Source: Diphasiastrum complanatum (Eukaryota; Streptophyta; Lycopodiopsida; Lycopodiales; Lycopodiaceae). Taken from it: a stretch of DNA of 64,000 nucleotides. The DNA is taken from contig CM055104.1 of assembly GCA_029204225.1 (NCBI GenBank), forward strand, positions 45,761,835 to 45,825,834. The letters run 5' to 3'. Below the pieces are notes generated by a model. It was not told the origin of the DNA and did not search any database. It saw nothing but the letters and a program-made list of their open reading frames with translations. This document shows, in pieces, positions 13,570-25,773 of this stretch. The first letter of the stretch is position 1, and the number at the start of each line of letters is the position of its first letter. The translations under genes were made by a program, and so were the position numbers.

Positions 13570-14089
13570 CAAAAAAAGACATGCGTACAGGAGGCGTGGC
13601 AGATATCTCCCCATGTCCCTGAGGGAAGTAGATCTGGCAATGCTAATCAACCCCGTGTAGAAGGGTGTTGATCCATTACAATCATTTTTCTTTCCTGCCA
13701 CATCAAACTGTCGCTCTTCCTTCTGATTGCATCTGGCAATCCGTTCTGACATCTGGAAATGTTATCAACTCATATAGAAGCCCATTGATCCATCACAACT
13801 TGCTAATCCTTCTCATCGTAACCCATTTTGGCATCTGGCGATGTTGATCTCATACAAAAGTCTGTTAATCCATTCAATCTTTTGTATGCGCTCTATCGGG
13901 CTCCAGAACTGATGCGATCAGAATGTGCTCCATAACACTATAATGCTCCATAATGCTCCATAACTGATGCTCTTTAGAATGCCTGCTCCTTGCTCAAAAT
14001 CAGGGGAGAGAGAGCAAAAAACCGCCGCCAACATTTCTCGCTGAGAGCTCGTTGAGAATCTGGAGATGGCAGAGGCTCGCTGAGGGTTG
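13567..14089. other. Unassigned sequence with degenerate repeated phrases
   Basis: Phrases such as TGATCCATTACAA, TCTGGCAATG and CTCATATAGAAG recur loosely between 13620 and 13890, suggesting an old tandem repeat of about 85-100 bases. No gene is supported. Confidence 0.4.
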
Positions 14090-14160
14090 TGAGAAAACAT
14101 GTTGATGGAGAAAACATGTTTTGTGTTATGATTGATCCACATGTGCCCCAATATTTTAGT
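14090..14160. repeat. Dispersed GA-flanked repeat family, copy 1
   Basis: GATGGAGAAAACATGTTTTG followed by ATTGATCCACATGTGCCCC matches similar blocks at 16632-16715 and 58263-58355, and more loosely at 17807. Confidence 0.6.
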
Positions 14161-14395
14161 GACTGAAATAGATGGCTTTGATTAGAAATATGAACATATT
14201 TTTTATTTGTATTGTAAGGTTGGAGATTGGGTGCTCTATTTTTTCTACATCACTTGATCTCTAATAAGTTTAGTGCCTTTATAAGGTTTTAAATGTCTCT
14301 TGTTTTCTTTTTTGAGCTGTTGGTTTTCATTAAAAGGCCAGCTAATATCCATTTTAAAATTCTTTGGAAAGAGAAAATTTCACATCATCATTTAC

Positions 14396-14530
14396 AAAAA
14401 TAAAAACAAAAGCAAAAATTTCAATTCATCAAATTTTTTGATCATAAAAACAAAAGCAAAAATTTCAATTCATCAAATTTTTTGATCATAAAAACAAAAG
14501 CAAAAATTTGGATTCATCAAATTTTTTAAT
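14396..14530. repeat. 44-bp tandem repeat, three copies
   Basis: The unit contains AAAACAAAAGCAAAAATTTC, AATTCATCAAATTTTTT and GATCAT. The third copy has a few substitutions. Confidence 0.9.
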
Positions 14531-15155
14531 AAATGATGACGTGTCATTTTCAATTAAAGATGACATGGCATCGACGTGTCTATTTAGGTTGTGTAGGGCA
14601 CCTTCACGATATCTGTGTCACGCGCTCACACGTTCCTTCGTGATATTTGTATGTCATGCGCTCACGTGTTCTCTATTCTCTTTCTCATGAGTTTTGTGTC
14701 TCACGAGTTCACGAGTTTTGTGTAAATGGTGAGGCTCGGGCAGATGCTTCGCTTGTATGCTCTCTCTCTCTCTCTCTCTCTCTCTTCTTTGATGTTCTCT
14801 CCTCGAATGCCTCCTCCTCGGCTACCTCCAATGTCGCTGCATCGAGCATGAGCGCTCGCCGCTTGGGTCGATTGGATTATGCATGAAGTCATTGTTTTCG
14901 TACTCCACCTATGGCAAATCTCATGAATCAAAAAGGCACAGTGTATAGGATTCGCTGTCTCCACCACCCTGGGGTGTCACGAAAGAAGCCAGCTAAAAGC
15001 ATTCGCCCTCATTCGCATACAACGATAGCAACTACCGCGGCTTAGGGGATTGCCTAGCAAAGACTCAAACGAAAGCTACAGTGAGGAGATCGCATCAACC
15101 ATTAGATCTTTTTAGAATGAAGTTGCACATGGGTTGCCGATCATGAGGTGCCGAT
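14531..15155. other. Unassigned sequence with short CT tract
   Basis: It contains loosely repeated CACGCGCTCAC/CTCACGAGTT phrases (14610-14720) and a short CT tract near 14759-14784. No gene is supported. Confidence 0.4.
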
Positions 15156-15284
15156 CTTCTTCGTACTGTCCCTTCGAGAATTGTTTCTACCTTTTTTATA
15201 CAATTGCTCAAACGTGAGCCTTCTTCGTACCGTCCCTTCTAGAATTGTTTCCACCTTATTTCTATAATTGCTCAAACGTGAGCC
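15156..15284. repeat. 64-bp tandem duplication
   Basis: CTTCTTCGTACYGTCCCTTC onward through CAATTGCTCAAACGTGAGC occurs twice, at 15156 and 15220, with a few differences. Confidence 0.85.
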
Positions 15285-16013
15285 CTGGCGTTGGTTTTGC
15301 AACAGAATAAACAGAAACCTTTCAGGAATGTGACACAAAATGTGATTTGAATGGCTTTTTGGACTCCATAACGGGGATATTATGTTTATGGGTGAGTAAA
15401 ATAGAGTAATGGACGAATTGATAGTAGTCAATGAGCTGGGTCTGTTCTCACTCTGTGGCGAACATCTGACAAACGAAGAGTATACATTGGGATCTATTTT
15501 ACGAGGAGGAATATTTCATAGAATCAACGAAAGCTTCTGAGGGCAAAGTAAGAGACGCATGCAAAGCCGTCGATGGATCTTTGAGCGACTTAAATATGAT
15601 CGTGATCTCAACTAATATCATATATAGTAGTCATGCTCATGAATTATTAGTGTGTCCATTGAGAACACATATCTGTAAAATATGAATCAAAGCACACATG
15701 CAGAACAATATACAGCTATGGCGTCTATCACAATTGCAAGCAATGCCTTCCTTTTATCCTCCATTGCTTTTTGAGCTGTTGCTGGCTCTCCCCACTTCTC
15801 CGCTGCCTCTCATTCCAAAACCCGAACTCCCTGGATGGCCTTGCAAAGTTGTAGTGCACTGGTAATTGTGAGTTTCAACTTCTGCTGAGATAAAACATGT
15901 CATAACATAAGAAGATGAATTGACGTTATCTCTCAGCTGTTCTGCCACCTCAGAAGAAAAACAACTAGTGTCCAAGTTTTGCTCATAATTGTTGTTACTG
16001 TGATCTGCCAGAT
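15285..16013. other. Unassigned sequence
   Basis: No gene or repeat could be supported. It precedes the SINE insertion. Confidence 0.4.
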
Positions 16014-16132
16014 CATTATCAGCTGTTTTACCCAACGGGGTTGGCTCAACTGGTTAGCTTGGCATCCAAAGTTTCTTTGGTCCCAGGTTCGAGCCTTCCC
16101 TTGGAAACCAAGAAGCATTATCAGCTGTTTTA
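16014..16132 (+). mobile_element. tRNA-derived SINE with perfect 17-bp target duplications
   Basis: An 85-base unit (16031-16115) is bracketed by identical CATTATCAGCTGTTTTA at 16014-16030 and 16116-16132. Inside, TGGCTCAACTGGTTAGC fits the RNA polymerase III A box and GGTTCGAGCCT the B box, with normal tRNA-like spacing. The unit starts near ACGGGG and ends GGAAACCAAGAAG, with no evident poly(A) or poly(T) tail. It is therefore very short for a plant SINE, little more than the tRNA-like head. The perfect duplications imply a recent insertion by LINE-type target-primed reverse transcription. Confidence 0.85.
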
Positions 16133-16631
16133 GGTCGCCTATGATCAGTTTTTGAGTGAACCCAGAGTTATCATTGATGGAGATATTGGTGATTGTCCAT
16201 ATAACACACAGTCAACTTGAGAACTTATGCGTGTGACAGTGTGAATATCTGGCTTTAAAGGATAGGTACAGTCTATCTGAAGCACCATCTATTATTGCCC
16301 GTTGTAGAAAGACGAGATGTTCTGATGATTGTGAGAGGTCAAAGCTCAAGTGCCTGTGAGCCTCTCTAATCCAGCCAAAACGTAATATGAAAATTGCAGA
16401 GAGCAGGCTTTTTGCATCCAAACGCACTCACTGAACTCCACAATCTATCATCAATTCAACAATTGAGAGCAAAAATCTGCGAGAGAGGCTGGAGATGGAG
16501 GGTGAAATGGGTAGCTAGTAAGGCAAAACAAGCGTGCATCTGCAGCACTACGTTGGCTTTGGAAGATCATATGCTCGCAAAGCCAAGCCATGATCAGCAT
16601 CTGTTGAAGTCTGAAGAGAAAAATGAAAATG
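16133..16631. other. Unassigned sequence
   Basis: No gene or repeat could be supported. Confidence 0.4.
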
Positions 16632-16715
16632 TGAGAGAGAATGTCAATAGCGATAGAGAAAACGTGTTTTGAAAATTTTTATTGGTCCACGTTTGCCCTA
16701 AATCATCATTGATGG
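16632..16715. repeat. Dispersed GA-flanked repeat family, copy 2
   Basis: GAGAGAATGTCAATAGCGAT, AGAGAAAACGTGTTTTG, then ATTGGTCCACGTTTGCCCTA and ATTGATGGGCAG. Close relatives lie at 14090 and 58263. Confidence 0.65.
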
Positions 16716-17806
16716 GCAGTTGAAATGGATTTGAATTGAGGTTTAAATGCAGAGAGGTTGATTCTAGAAAAAGAACATGTGCTTTTAATTAGAAAATTCT
16801 GGAAACATAATTTTCTAGAGAGAAGAGCGAAAGGATAGAAATCTTGAAGATCCAATGCACGATTGATAGCATGAAGGGCAGCAACAGGTAGTGCTAGTGT
16901 AATTTCGATCCTGTGAGGGAAGCAGCAGAGGCAAGAGGAAAGATTGAAGATGAGATGAATATGAAATGCTGTTGGTGTGAAAGAGGGGGCATTGGAGTGC
17001 TCCAGGGCAGCCATTGCTGGTGAGCCGGAAGTAGACATAACAGTGCAGCAGAAGAAGAAATGGAAGAAGAATAATGATGATGGATGATGATGAAGCATCG
17101 AATGACGTGAGGAGTCTGCGGATCCTTGAGCGTTTCTGGATTTGTATTTCCCTTCTTGATTGCAATGTGTTGTCTTGGTTTGACTGGCCCATCCAGTTCC
17201 GTGAACGGGCGTGCGCATTGTTGGTAGTGTTTGTGAAATTTTAGGATTTGTTTTCAGGTGGAAGATATAGGACTGTAGGAGTATTTGCTCGCTGAATGCT
17301 GCTTGTTTCTGACTAAAAGAGGGCATTGGGGGCAGTCTGGGGACCAAAGCAAGAGACTGGTGCCTGCATTGGAGTTTGAACGTCACTCAGTTCTCTTGAA
17401 GACAGAGACAGTATCTTCTAGTAACAACCAGAATTTTCCTGCAACGCTGTATATAATCAGCGAATGAACCGCATGCATCCTTGCTTATTGAAAGATTTCG
17501 ACGACTGTACTTTTTCTGAGCTTGTGTTGTGATTTTTTGGGCAGAATCCATACAAGTTCATCCATCCATGTAGCTTAGCTGCTAGCATTGGCAAATTGCA
17601 AGAGGTCGTTTGGCATCTTGTAGTAGTTTGTTTTTTTGTGATTCTTTAAACTAGCTCACTGAGCGGTGTGAGATTTGTAGCAGATTGTTTTGAGAGCTTT
17701 GGAGCGTGGACAAGGAGCGATATGGCAAGTAAAGGCGAAAGAGAGAGCGGAGAGAGGGAGATGGGGAGGTGAGAGGAGAGCGGGGAAGGAGACTAGGGTG
17801 AATGAG
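16716..17806. other. Unassigned sequence with a long but unconvincing minus frame
   Basis: A minus-strand frame of 226 codons (16706-17386) is open but has no recognisable domain. Its second half is rich in His, Phe, Leu and Ser, and an overlapping minus frame is also open. I regard it as probably non-coding. The plus strand is GA- and TGATGATG-rich. Confidence 0.4.
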
Positions 17807-18075
17807 AGAGAGAGAATGTCAGCAGTGATGGAAAAAACGAGTTTATTTATTTTTGATTAAAAAAACGAGTTTATTTCTTTAAAAATTTTTAGAGAGAGAA
17901 CATGTGACTTTAAAAATTAGTTTTTAGAAAGAGAGAAAGGTATAAAAGGAGAGAGACGGAGAGGCGTGCATAGGAGGAGAGAGAGAGAGGCGCTGTTTTT
18001 TAATCTTTTAGAGTTTTTTTAAGGTTTTAGAGAAAAAATAGCAATATAATGTGAGTTGAGAGAGAGAGACACACA
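17807..18075. repeat. Dispersed GA-flanked repeat family, copy 3 (long form)
   Basis: GAGAGAATGTCAGCAGTGAT and GGAAAAAACGAGTTT are followed at 17960-18070 by GAGAGAGGCGCTGTTTTTTA, AGAGTTTTTTTAAGG and AATAATGTGAGTTGAGAGAG-like sequence. The same order occurs at 58243-58560. Confidence 0.6.
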
Positions 18076-21000
18076 CAGAACATCGAATTTCACATTACAA
18101 TTGGGGTGTGGCATGACAAATTAGGGCATTAACGTATTATCCCAAAACCCTAATATAAGTGATTGGAAAGGTAACCCTCTTACAAACTACACATGGGTTC
18201 TACATTATTCGTGTTGTAAAGAAATTAAAAGTGAAAAATAATAATATAATTTTGACTACAAGATGTATATATAATAATAAAGAGTTAATCACATCAAAGG
18301 GTTATAAACCTTAATTTTAAGTTAGGGTTTGAGTTAAAAAAAATCAAAGAAAAAATGCTAGGAGAACCCTAATATGTGTAAAATTATAGATGAATAAAAC
18401 GTGTGTAATATGCTAAAATATTTTCTTGTAGGAATTTGCATTTGAATTTTGATTTATTTACATCAAGACAATAAATAAATAAATAAATGAATAAATGTAT
18501 GTATATATTATATACACACAATAAATAAGTGAATATATAACTGATGGTCACGTAATACCCAACAAGCATGGTGAACAGGAGGATTATGGAGATGAAGCAA
18601 ATGTGGCACGTCTATGGTGGTTGGAGCTAGCGCAGTGATTCTAGCTGGATGTGCGAAGGCCATGGAAAAGCACCCGGCCGGTATGGTCATACCTAGATCT
18701 AAAGAGCTCTTAACACATGCGTTTCATAGCCACATGCATCTATATGCCACGACTAAAAACTTGCTCGTGATTTTTGTATTGGAAAGTTTTTGGACATCCT
18801 TTTTGGACGTACAGCAGACTGTATTCTTGGACTACACCATATCTATGGCTATGTAGCACTATGATGGGATTTATACATTTATTATCCTTTGAATTTTCGA
18901 AGACTCGAAGCTTAATTAAGATGCAATTTTGAAGATGATCTTATTACGTCATATTATGTTTTTCCACAAGATTTGCATTTCTTGAAAAACTACTCTTTTG
19001 ATTCACTTTAGTTTGTTTCTAGCATGTGTCAGATCCTAATGAATGACATGGAACAACTAATTAGTAAATACTCAAGTTTAATATGTGTTGTAAAAAAAAA
19101 AATGCTGCATTCTCTTTGGTGTGAATATGAATAATCACAACGACATAACCATTTGTTTTTTCCCTTTGGAGACTAGTTTCTGGAAGTTGATCTGGAGTGT
19201 GTAACCATGATTCTTCATAAGAACGTGAGGTTGAATCTTTATCAATATACTATGTGTACATAGTTCCAATGAATTTGGTAGTCCAATATATTCCATCTAT
19301 AACAATAGAGTGTAAAACATTGCGGTGTTGCATATTATTTTATGCATTGATCAGATTGTTCTAGCCGGATGTGGAGTTCTCACATTTGATTGTTTCTCAC
19401 GACACTTGTTGAAATTTCAAAAGCATATGCATGCATGGCGTTCTTTGTTTCAGCATTAAGTTGACAGATGCTTGTTGTATATTCTCAGAAAGACAGACCC
19501 TTGAAATTAAATCCACCTAAAAGTAGAGATTGAATTTGTATTTGTAGTCTCTTTTTGTTGATTTACCCTAGCCGAGTGCTAGTATATGAACACTACATTC
19601 TCATATAGATGTGAAGGATGGCTGAGTTTGCCTAGCTCAAGGAAAAGGATGCATGGTTGGTAGTCAGACTTTAGCAAAAATTTTTAAATTTATTGTAATA
19701 ATAATTTTATTTCATTTCATGAAGTCTTTCTAGACTCATCATATTTTATCATATATTCTAATGAGAGTATATTGTAAAAAGAATTGTCAACTTTGGAAAA
19801 GATTTGCATGGAAGGTACTTTAATTTGTCTTGTTGAAGACCCTTAAATAATGGAAAGATCTTGATTCCTCGAGACATTATGTAAATAATGGAAAGATCTT
19901 GATTCCTCGAGACATTATGCCTCAAATCCACGTTTGTTAAAAGCATGAACATAAGACAACGTAAAACTTTGGATGACATTCAAAACATATTATGAAAAGT
20001 GAAAATGATATCACCTACTTTCTTGGCAAATTATTAAGTTTTTATACAACTTGAAAATGAATTCACCTAGTTTCAAGGGTTTTGAAGTTTTGGAATGCTC
20101 TATTCCAAAACAACGTTTCGATCCAACTTAGATCAATACATGAAACCATTTAGCAAGTGTGGCCATGAGTTTATTTGACTTTTATTTTTATTGTTTAACA
20201 TAATTTTGAGGGGAGGGAGCTTTCAGTGGTATGTTTCAAGTGGTTGCTCATGATTAATCATTTAGCCATTATTATATACAAACACAGTGTTGTGTACTTT
20301 ACTATCTTTGTCTATAATTGCTTATTAGGTAGATCAATTAGAAATTTTGATTGCAATTGCACAAGATGGAATGAAATTTTTATTTTTTGAATATTTCAAA
20401 TCTCTTTTGATCAAAATCAAAATACAACATAATATGAGTTGCACATAATTTCATGTCTCTTATAATTTTTTTTATATTAAACCATTCCATATATCATTTG
20501 ATACATTAATTTGGTATCAAATATTACAATTTGGACCAAATGTTTATCTATAAAATAACAATTTTTTTTGATAGCTAATTTTGTTTTCAATTCATAGTTC
20601 TCAAAATAAGAAACTTTTTAGTTTGAATATTTGAAATATAGCTAAAAAAAATAGATTAAAATTTTAATATACTTCAAAGAATTATTCAACAAAAGTCGAC
20701 CAAGACAATAAAATATTCATCATTTTGTGATTTTTACACAAGCTCTTGACATACATTAAAATACTTATAATTGTGTAAATATTTTCTTACAATTGTCAAT
20801 TACAATACATAGAAGAAATCTAAAATAACTTATATCTCGAAAAACTATCAAATGTTATGTCAAGTTTACAAAGCATCTAAGATTAAGCCTGGTGTCACTT
20901 GACGAGTCTAATTCAATAGAATAAACTACAAAATGATTACTAAAAACTTACATCAGTGAGTAAATTGTGAATGACTAGTTATTATGCAATTGTGAACAAT

Positions 21001-22178
21001 AGCCATTTGTGATACGTTAAAAGTGTTGTGGAAAAAAAAGTCATCATCAAACTGTTGAGAGATCATCTAGTAAGAGAGTGACCTTATGTCAAGTTCTGTT
21101 ATGGGCCATCTTCCCATCTTCTTGAGAAGTCATGTTAATATGAGATATCAGCTCTTGCTCTAAGGGCATTTCCATGGAGAAACATTGTTGCCAAATCGCA
21201 CTTCTAAAGCAAGATATTTCCACCTGATTTGATCCCACCTCTACGGTCAACCATTCGCAGACACAATGCAGTTTTATTGCTATCCATCAACGTTCTTCTA
21301 CAACTAGTTCATCGCAAATTCTGAGGAGGCTACACGTTTTTTTTCTGCCAGACACTCACACTTCTGAAGCCTCAAGTGTCATTTCTGTGACAATATTAAA
21401 TATGTGTCTCAAGAAACCGCATTGCTTGTTCATTGTAAGCTCTTGCTATAGACCTTTTATCCAAAGAAGCTTTGCTCTACGCTTGCCACAACAGAGACTC
21501 TTGGTGAGTACCTAGAGCTAAGAAGTCCGATTCTCTCTTAAAAGGAAAAAGATAAACATTCCATGACTCAGACCCATAAATGAGCCCGCTGATTTGACAG
21601 CTGCTTTGAGGGCTGAGAGCTGACGTTGTTTAGCTTTGTTACTTTGTTAGCAAAATCTTGCTCAAAACTGTAGAAAGGGGTCCTGGTAAGCCTCAGATGG
21701 CAAAGGATCGGATAAATTCTGGGTGAGAGAATGGGGAAGCTACAAAAATTTCGAGTTCTGGTCATGTTTAGGTTGAACATCGCTCAGACTCCCGCATCCC
21801 GCCAAACAAACAACAAATATCTCATTTTGGTGCTCAAACTCAACTAAGAGCGACACCTCAACTTGCACCAAATTGTCACAATAACTTAAGACTATCCCGT
21901 CAAAGCTAAAGATGGGCAAAAGGCAAACACTTTTTGGTATCATCAACGAGTGGGATCACAAGAGAATCAAACGTCAGTGGGCAAGCCCAACTAAAGCTCC
22001 ATACAACAAGCTCACCTCGTGTGCCAAGATGGCATCCAAGTGTGAAACCACTCTTTGTGGGGTCCATGGGGATTAATAATTGGGTGATAGTGGCCACCCT
22101 CATATTGGAACATGAGAGAATAGCAAGGAAAGTTGAGATCCAGGTACAAAAGGTAGAACAAAAGAAGAGAAAGGAAAA

Positions 22179-22180
<2 letters not shown>
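18076..22180. other. AT-rich intergenic sequence upstream of the two-exon gene
   Basis: Frames are short on both strands and no transposon signature was recognised. Around 18300 an AGTTAGGGTTTGAG stretch is telomere-like. The part nearest 22180 should contain the promoter and 5' UTR of the following gene, but no TATA box could be placed with confidence. Confidence 0.4.
19845..19919. repeat. 38-bp tandem duplication
   Basis: AAATAATGGAAAGATCTTGA through TTCCTCGAGACATTATG occurs twice in direct succession with no differences seen. Confidence 0.9.

Positions 22181-22229
<49 letters not shown>
22181..22229 (+). repeat. (GA)n tract directly before the start codon
   Basis: A GA tract of about 49 bases ends one base before the ATG at 22231. 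It would lie in the 5' leader. GA/CT tracts are common in plant 5' UTRs, but any role here is inference. Confidence 0.85.
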
Positions 22230-22230
<1 letters not shown>

Positions 22231-22347
22231 ATGGAGGGATGCTACTCCAATGCTGGAATGGAGATCAGCTCACAGCAAATTCCATCTCTGCTTCAAATAG
22301 CACGCAAGCATCTGAACGAGGGCAGTCCATCTCATGCTTTGCAAGCG
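22231..22347 (+). CDS. Conserved plant protein of unknown function, exon 1
   Basis: This exon encodes residues 1-39, starting at the ATG right after the GA tract: MEGCYSNAGMEISS, then QIPSLLQIARKHLNEGSPSH and ALQA. It stops in phase 0 at GCG followed by GTGAGT, a near-ideal donor. The residues fit the start of a family I recall from many plants, in which IPSLL..ARKHL.EG.PS.ALQAV is followed by VTALR..GGEQAV. Exon 2 at 35947 begins with exactly that continuation (VVTALRISGGEQAV), in frame. The helical leading segment could be a protein-interaction module. The function is unknown to me. Upstream codons in the same frame only translate the GA tract, so this ATG is preferred. Confidence 0.8.
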
Positions 22348-23488
22348 GTGAGTTGTGCATACACATGTAGTCAGTAGCAGAAGAGAGGAGGAATGGAATT
22401 AAGATTTTGCTTTCAGCTTCAAATGTGCAATCACCTATGAACTTTGATGTATTTTTGGCCGATCTTTCAATATACGGAAGAAATTTGATTTCCAGATGTA
22501 GTAGATGGTATTGAAATGTCTGCCGCATTTGTTTTAACTCAATCATGGAGATAGTTTGTATAGGGCCTTTGGCAGCTTGGAATCTGTAGGTAGTAATCTT
22601 CCATATATCAGGCTTTAAATTTGAAGAAACCCTCCATATTTTGTACTGTCAGATTCTTGTAATATATACAACAAGGTTTGCTCAATTATTATAAAGCACT
22701 TTTTTGATATCTTGAATAGGTCTTTGGTATCCACCACGGGTGGGCAGGAAATAGAATCTGGTTGGGCAAGCCAGTAGCACTTGTTAATTTAGAAAAGTGT
22801 TAGCATTATAGCACAATGTTTCACGCGCTAGAATAAAAGTTTTTGTAGCTAATTTGTTAATCCACAATGTTAACTCCATCGTTGCAGAATCTTATTCATT
22901 GCCTATACCTCTAGTCCTGACAAAATTAACTGGAGAGAAACGGTAATTTGGATCAAAGGAAGGAGGAACAAATAAACTAAGGAAATTGCTCTGAGATGTG
23001 ATTTGTATTCCAATTACACTTGACAATGGAATAGTGTGGCAAGTGTTTGAAAAAGTCTAGGAAATGGTAGATTGATGAATCTTTTAGATTGTTAATGTTT
23101 TCTTCCACTAGTTGTATTGGAACTTGAAAGGCACACCAAAGTTGAAGGTCCATAAGTTGAAGTTTTTGTTTAAATATGGCGGTTAGGAGCGACATATGTT
23201 ATAGCAAACCAACTTTGTCCTTAGATCCGAGAAGGAAAACCTTCATTTTGATATGATATTTTGGAGTTTCATTGGTGCTATCAAGGGGAAACAGATAAGT
23301 TGTCTATTCTTCTTTCCTTTGCAAGAGGCATATTCCCTTTTTCCAGTGGTGCAAACCAAAAGTCTAGCTTGTTCCAACAACATGCCAACAACTTTGGATC
23401 ATTATAATGTCAATTTTAGTTTAAGTTGTCTTTATTGTGGTGCCACGGCAAGATAAGTAGATTCTTGGATAGAAATGCATAGCTTAGT

Positions 23489-23490
<2 letters not shown>

Positions 23491-23560
<70 letters not shown>
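23491..23560. repeat. (CT)n microsatellite
   Basis: A TC tract of about 70 bases inside the inferred intron. Confidence 0.95.
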
Positions 23561-23565
<5 letters not shown>

Positions 23566-23879
23566 TGGGCTCTGTTACGTAAATATATTACTCTATTTAC
23601 TTCGCAAACCTCTGTAGAATGCAAATGTCGCGTAATAATCCTTTTTACTAGTCGGGGCGGAAGAAAAATGCCTTGCTATGATAGAAGACCCCATTTTTTT
23701 AATTTAAAAAAAAAAAGTGGTGAGAAAGTTGGTAGTTTTTCCAAGGGCCAAGATCTGTGCACATTCTGAACAGTCAATCTAACGGTGGGCAGCTATTTGC
23801 ACTTAGTACACCTAAGTGTCCTCTGATTCTATAAAGAGGGAAGTCACAAAACTCTATTCACTTTCCCTCATACTTTCCT

Positions 23880-23883
<4 letters not shown>

Positions 23884-23959
<76 letters not shown>
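23884..23959. repeat. (CT)n microsatellite
   Basis: A TC tract of about 76 bases inside the inferred intron. Confidence 0.95.
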
Positions 23960-23961
<2 letters not shown>

Positions 23962-25644
23962 TCAGCCCTGCTCTATTGGTGCTTTCCTTTATGGTGATTG
24001 CTATTGAAGAGGAATACTCGTGAATGCTACTGGAAGTGCAATCGTGTGAACGATACTGCAACCTAAGGTGAGAACGCTATGAAGAATGCTAGCTCGCTGA
24101 TAATGAAGGTTTTGTGCTGTACTTTACGATCAGGAATGAATGTTTACAAATTACCGTTGTGTAGTAGCAAGTTTTTGCTTGCAAAACTGTGATTCGGCAT
24201 CCTTACAATCAAGCGCTGCCTCAAGGAGCATAAGTAGTAGCTGGCCAGCGCTATCAGTGTAGCGGAATGGGCCGCTGGCCAACGCTGCTTTCTGAGTATT
24301 CAATCCATACTGATACTGCGATGAAGCATGGCCTTGCATGCATGCATTATTCCACGCATTTTACAGTATATAAGGATGGAAAAAGTGCGATGGACCGCTG
24401 TCTTAACTTATGGATTCCAGTGATTACAATGATGAATGCTTATATGTGATTGATAAGAGCATTCCTGCTATTCCATTGGCTGTTACTTGCTATAATTGGT
24501 TGCTCTGGATGATTGTTACGGTTGTATGATACAAACTATGATGATTGCTGCCTCTGATAAGGAGTAGATTGGCTTCTAAGAGTGTAACTTGAAGAATGCT
24601 TGGTTTGATTGTTTCTTTGAGAAGACGTATACACAAAACATGATTATCGGTATGATGTAGATGCTGTGGGGAAGGAACTGCTCTTGAATAAGCTGAATGA
24701 CAAGTTAATAATCTACGACAAAATGATGGGTTAACTATTGTTAATGACTATGAGGGTGACAAAAGTACAACACTTTCGGTTTGAATCTTCTAGCACGTAG
24801 GTGATTTGTTAAAATAGCTGAAGATGGATAATTCGCAAGAGATGACGTCGTCTATCATTCAGGTATAATGCTATACGAAACTGCACCAATACGGTGGGTA
24901 GCCTTACTCGTTACTACAGGAAGTCTTATCCATGCATGATTATAGTGAAATTTCTTCAACTAAAGATAATAACTAATAATGTTAGAATAGTCTGATCTTA
25001 TGTACGTTAAAAATAGACATGAACTTGTATTTTTTATTTAATTAAATTTGCTTGCATTCGATGTCCCAGTGTTGTTTGTAAAGTCACGTACTCATATAGA
25101 GCTTGACAATGGTACACTTGAATGGCATGGATTTGCCCAAGTTGTTCGGTGTTTGGGCTCTCGGAAAATAGTTACGGGATATCCATGGGGGCTAGTATAG
25201 CACGAAAGTGCTCTAGTACCTAACGCTGTGACCATAGTCATATCTCTGTCCATCAGTATAGTGAAGTATAGTTGCTTACATGGAAAATGTAAATGTGAAC
25301 CTAATACATGTCTTTTGCTACTGATCGGTATGGCTTATGCCCTGATACGGCTTCGTTAAAGAGCAGAATGTATTGCTTAATAATGAAGTGAATGATTGGG
25401 AAGATTGGACGTACTTTTTATAAATGCAATTTAGCTGATAAAGTAGTGAATCTTGTTTCGGACATGGATAACAACTGATGCTCAGCTATGACACCTGTCT
25501 TCCTCACGCGACTAACTTGTGCGGTTTTGTTGTGTGGGATGGTGGCAAGTAACAACTGGGTGTCTTAGAACTTGCTTCGCTTTATGGTACTCTGTACTGT
25601 TATATTTTATACAGCTGTATTTTTACCTGTTATGCTATAAATTG

Positions 25645-25691
25645 AAGGGTTCAAAGGGTTTGGTCTTGACTTGTCAAGAGGGACTATGTGA

Positions 25692-25760
<69 letters not shown>

Positions 25761-25773
25761 CACACACACACAC
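25645..25773 (+). repeat. (CT)n(CA)n microsatellite with a repeated flank, second copy
   Basis: GAAGGGTTCAAAGGGTTTGG, TCTTGACTTGTCAAGAGG and ACTATGTGAAATC precede a CT tract (about 25696-25757) and a CA tract (25758-25773). The arrangement matches 545-736. Shared flank plus shared compound tract suggests copies of one transposed unit. Confidence 0.75.

Noticed and set aside
16031-16115. A functional tRNA gene
   Set aside because: A- and B-box motifs are present, but no convincing acceptor stem or anticodon arm was found, and the 17-bp target duplications indicate a retroposed SINE.
16706-17386. 226-codon minus-strand frame
   Set aside because: No domain, skewed composition and overlapping open frames on the same strand; more likely chance than a gene.
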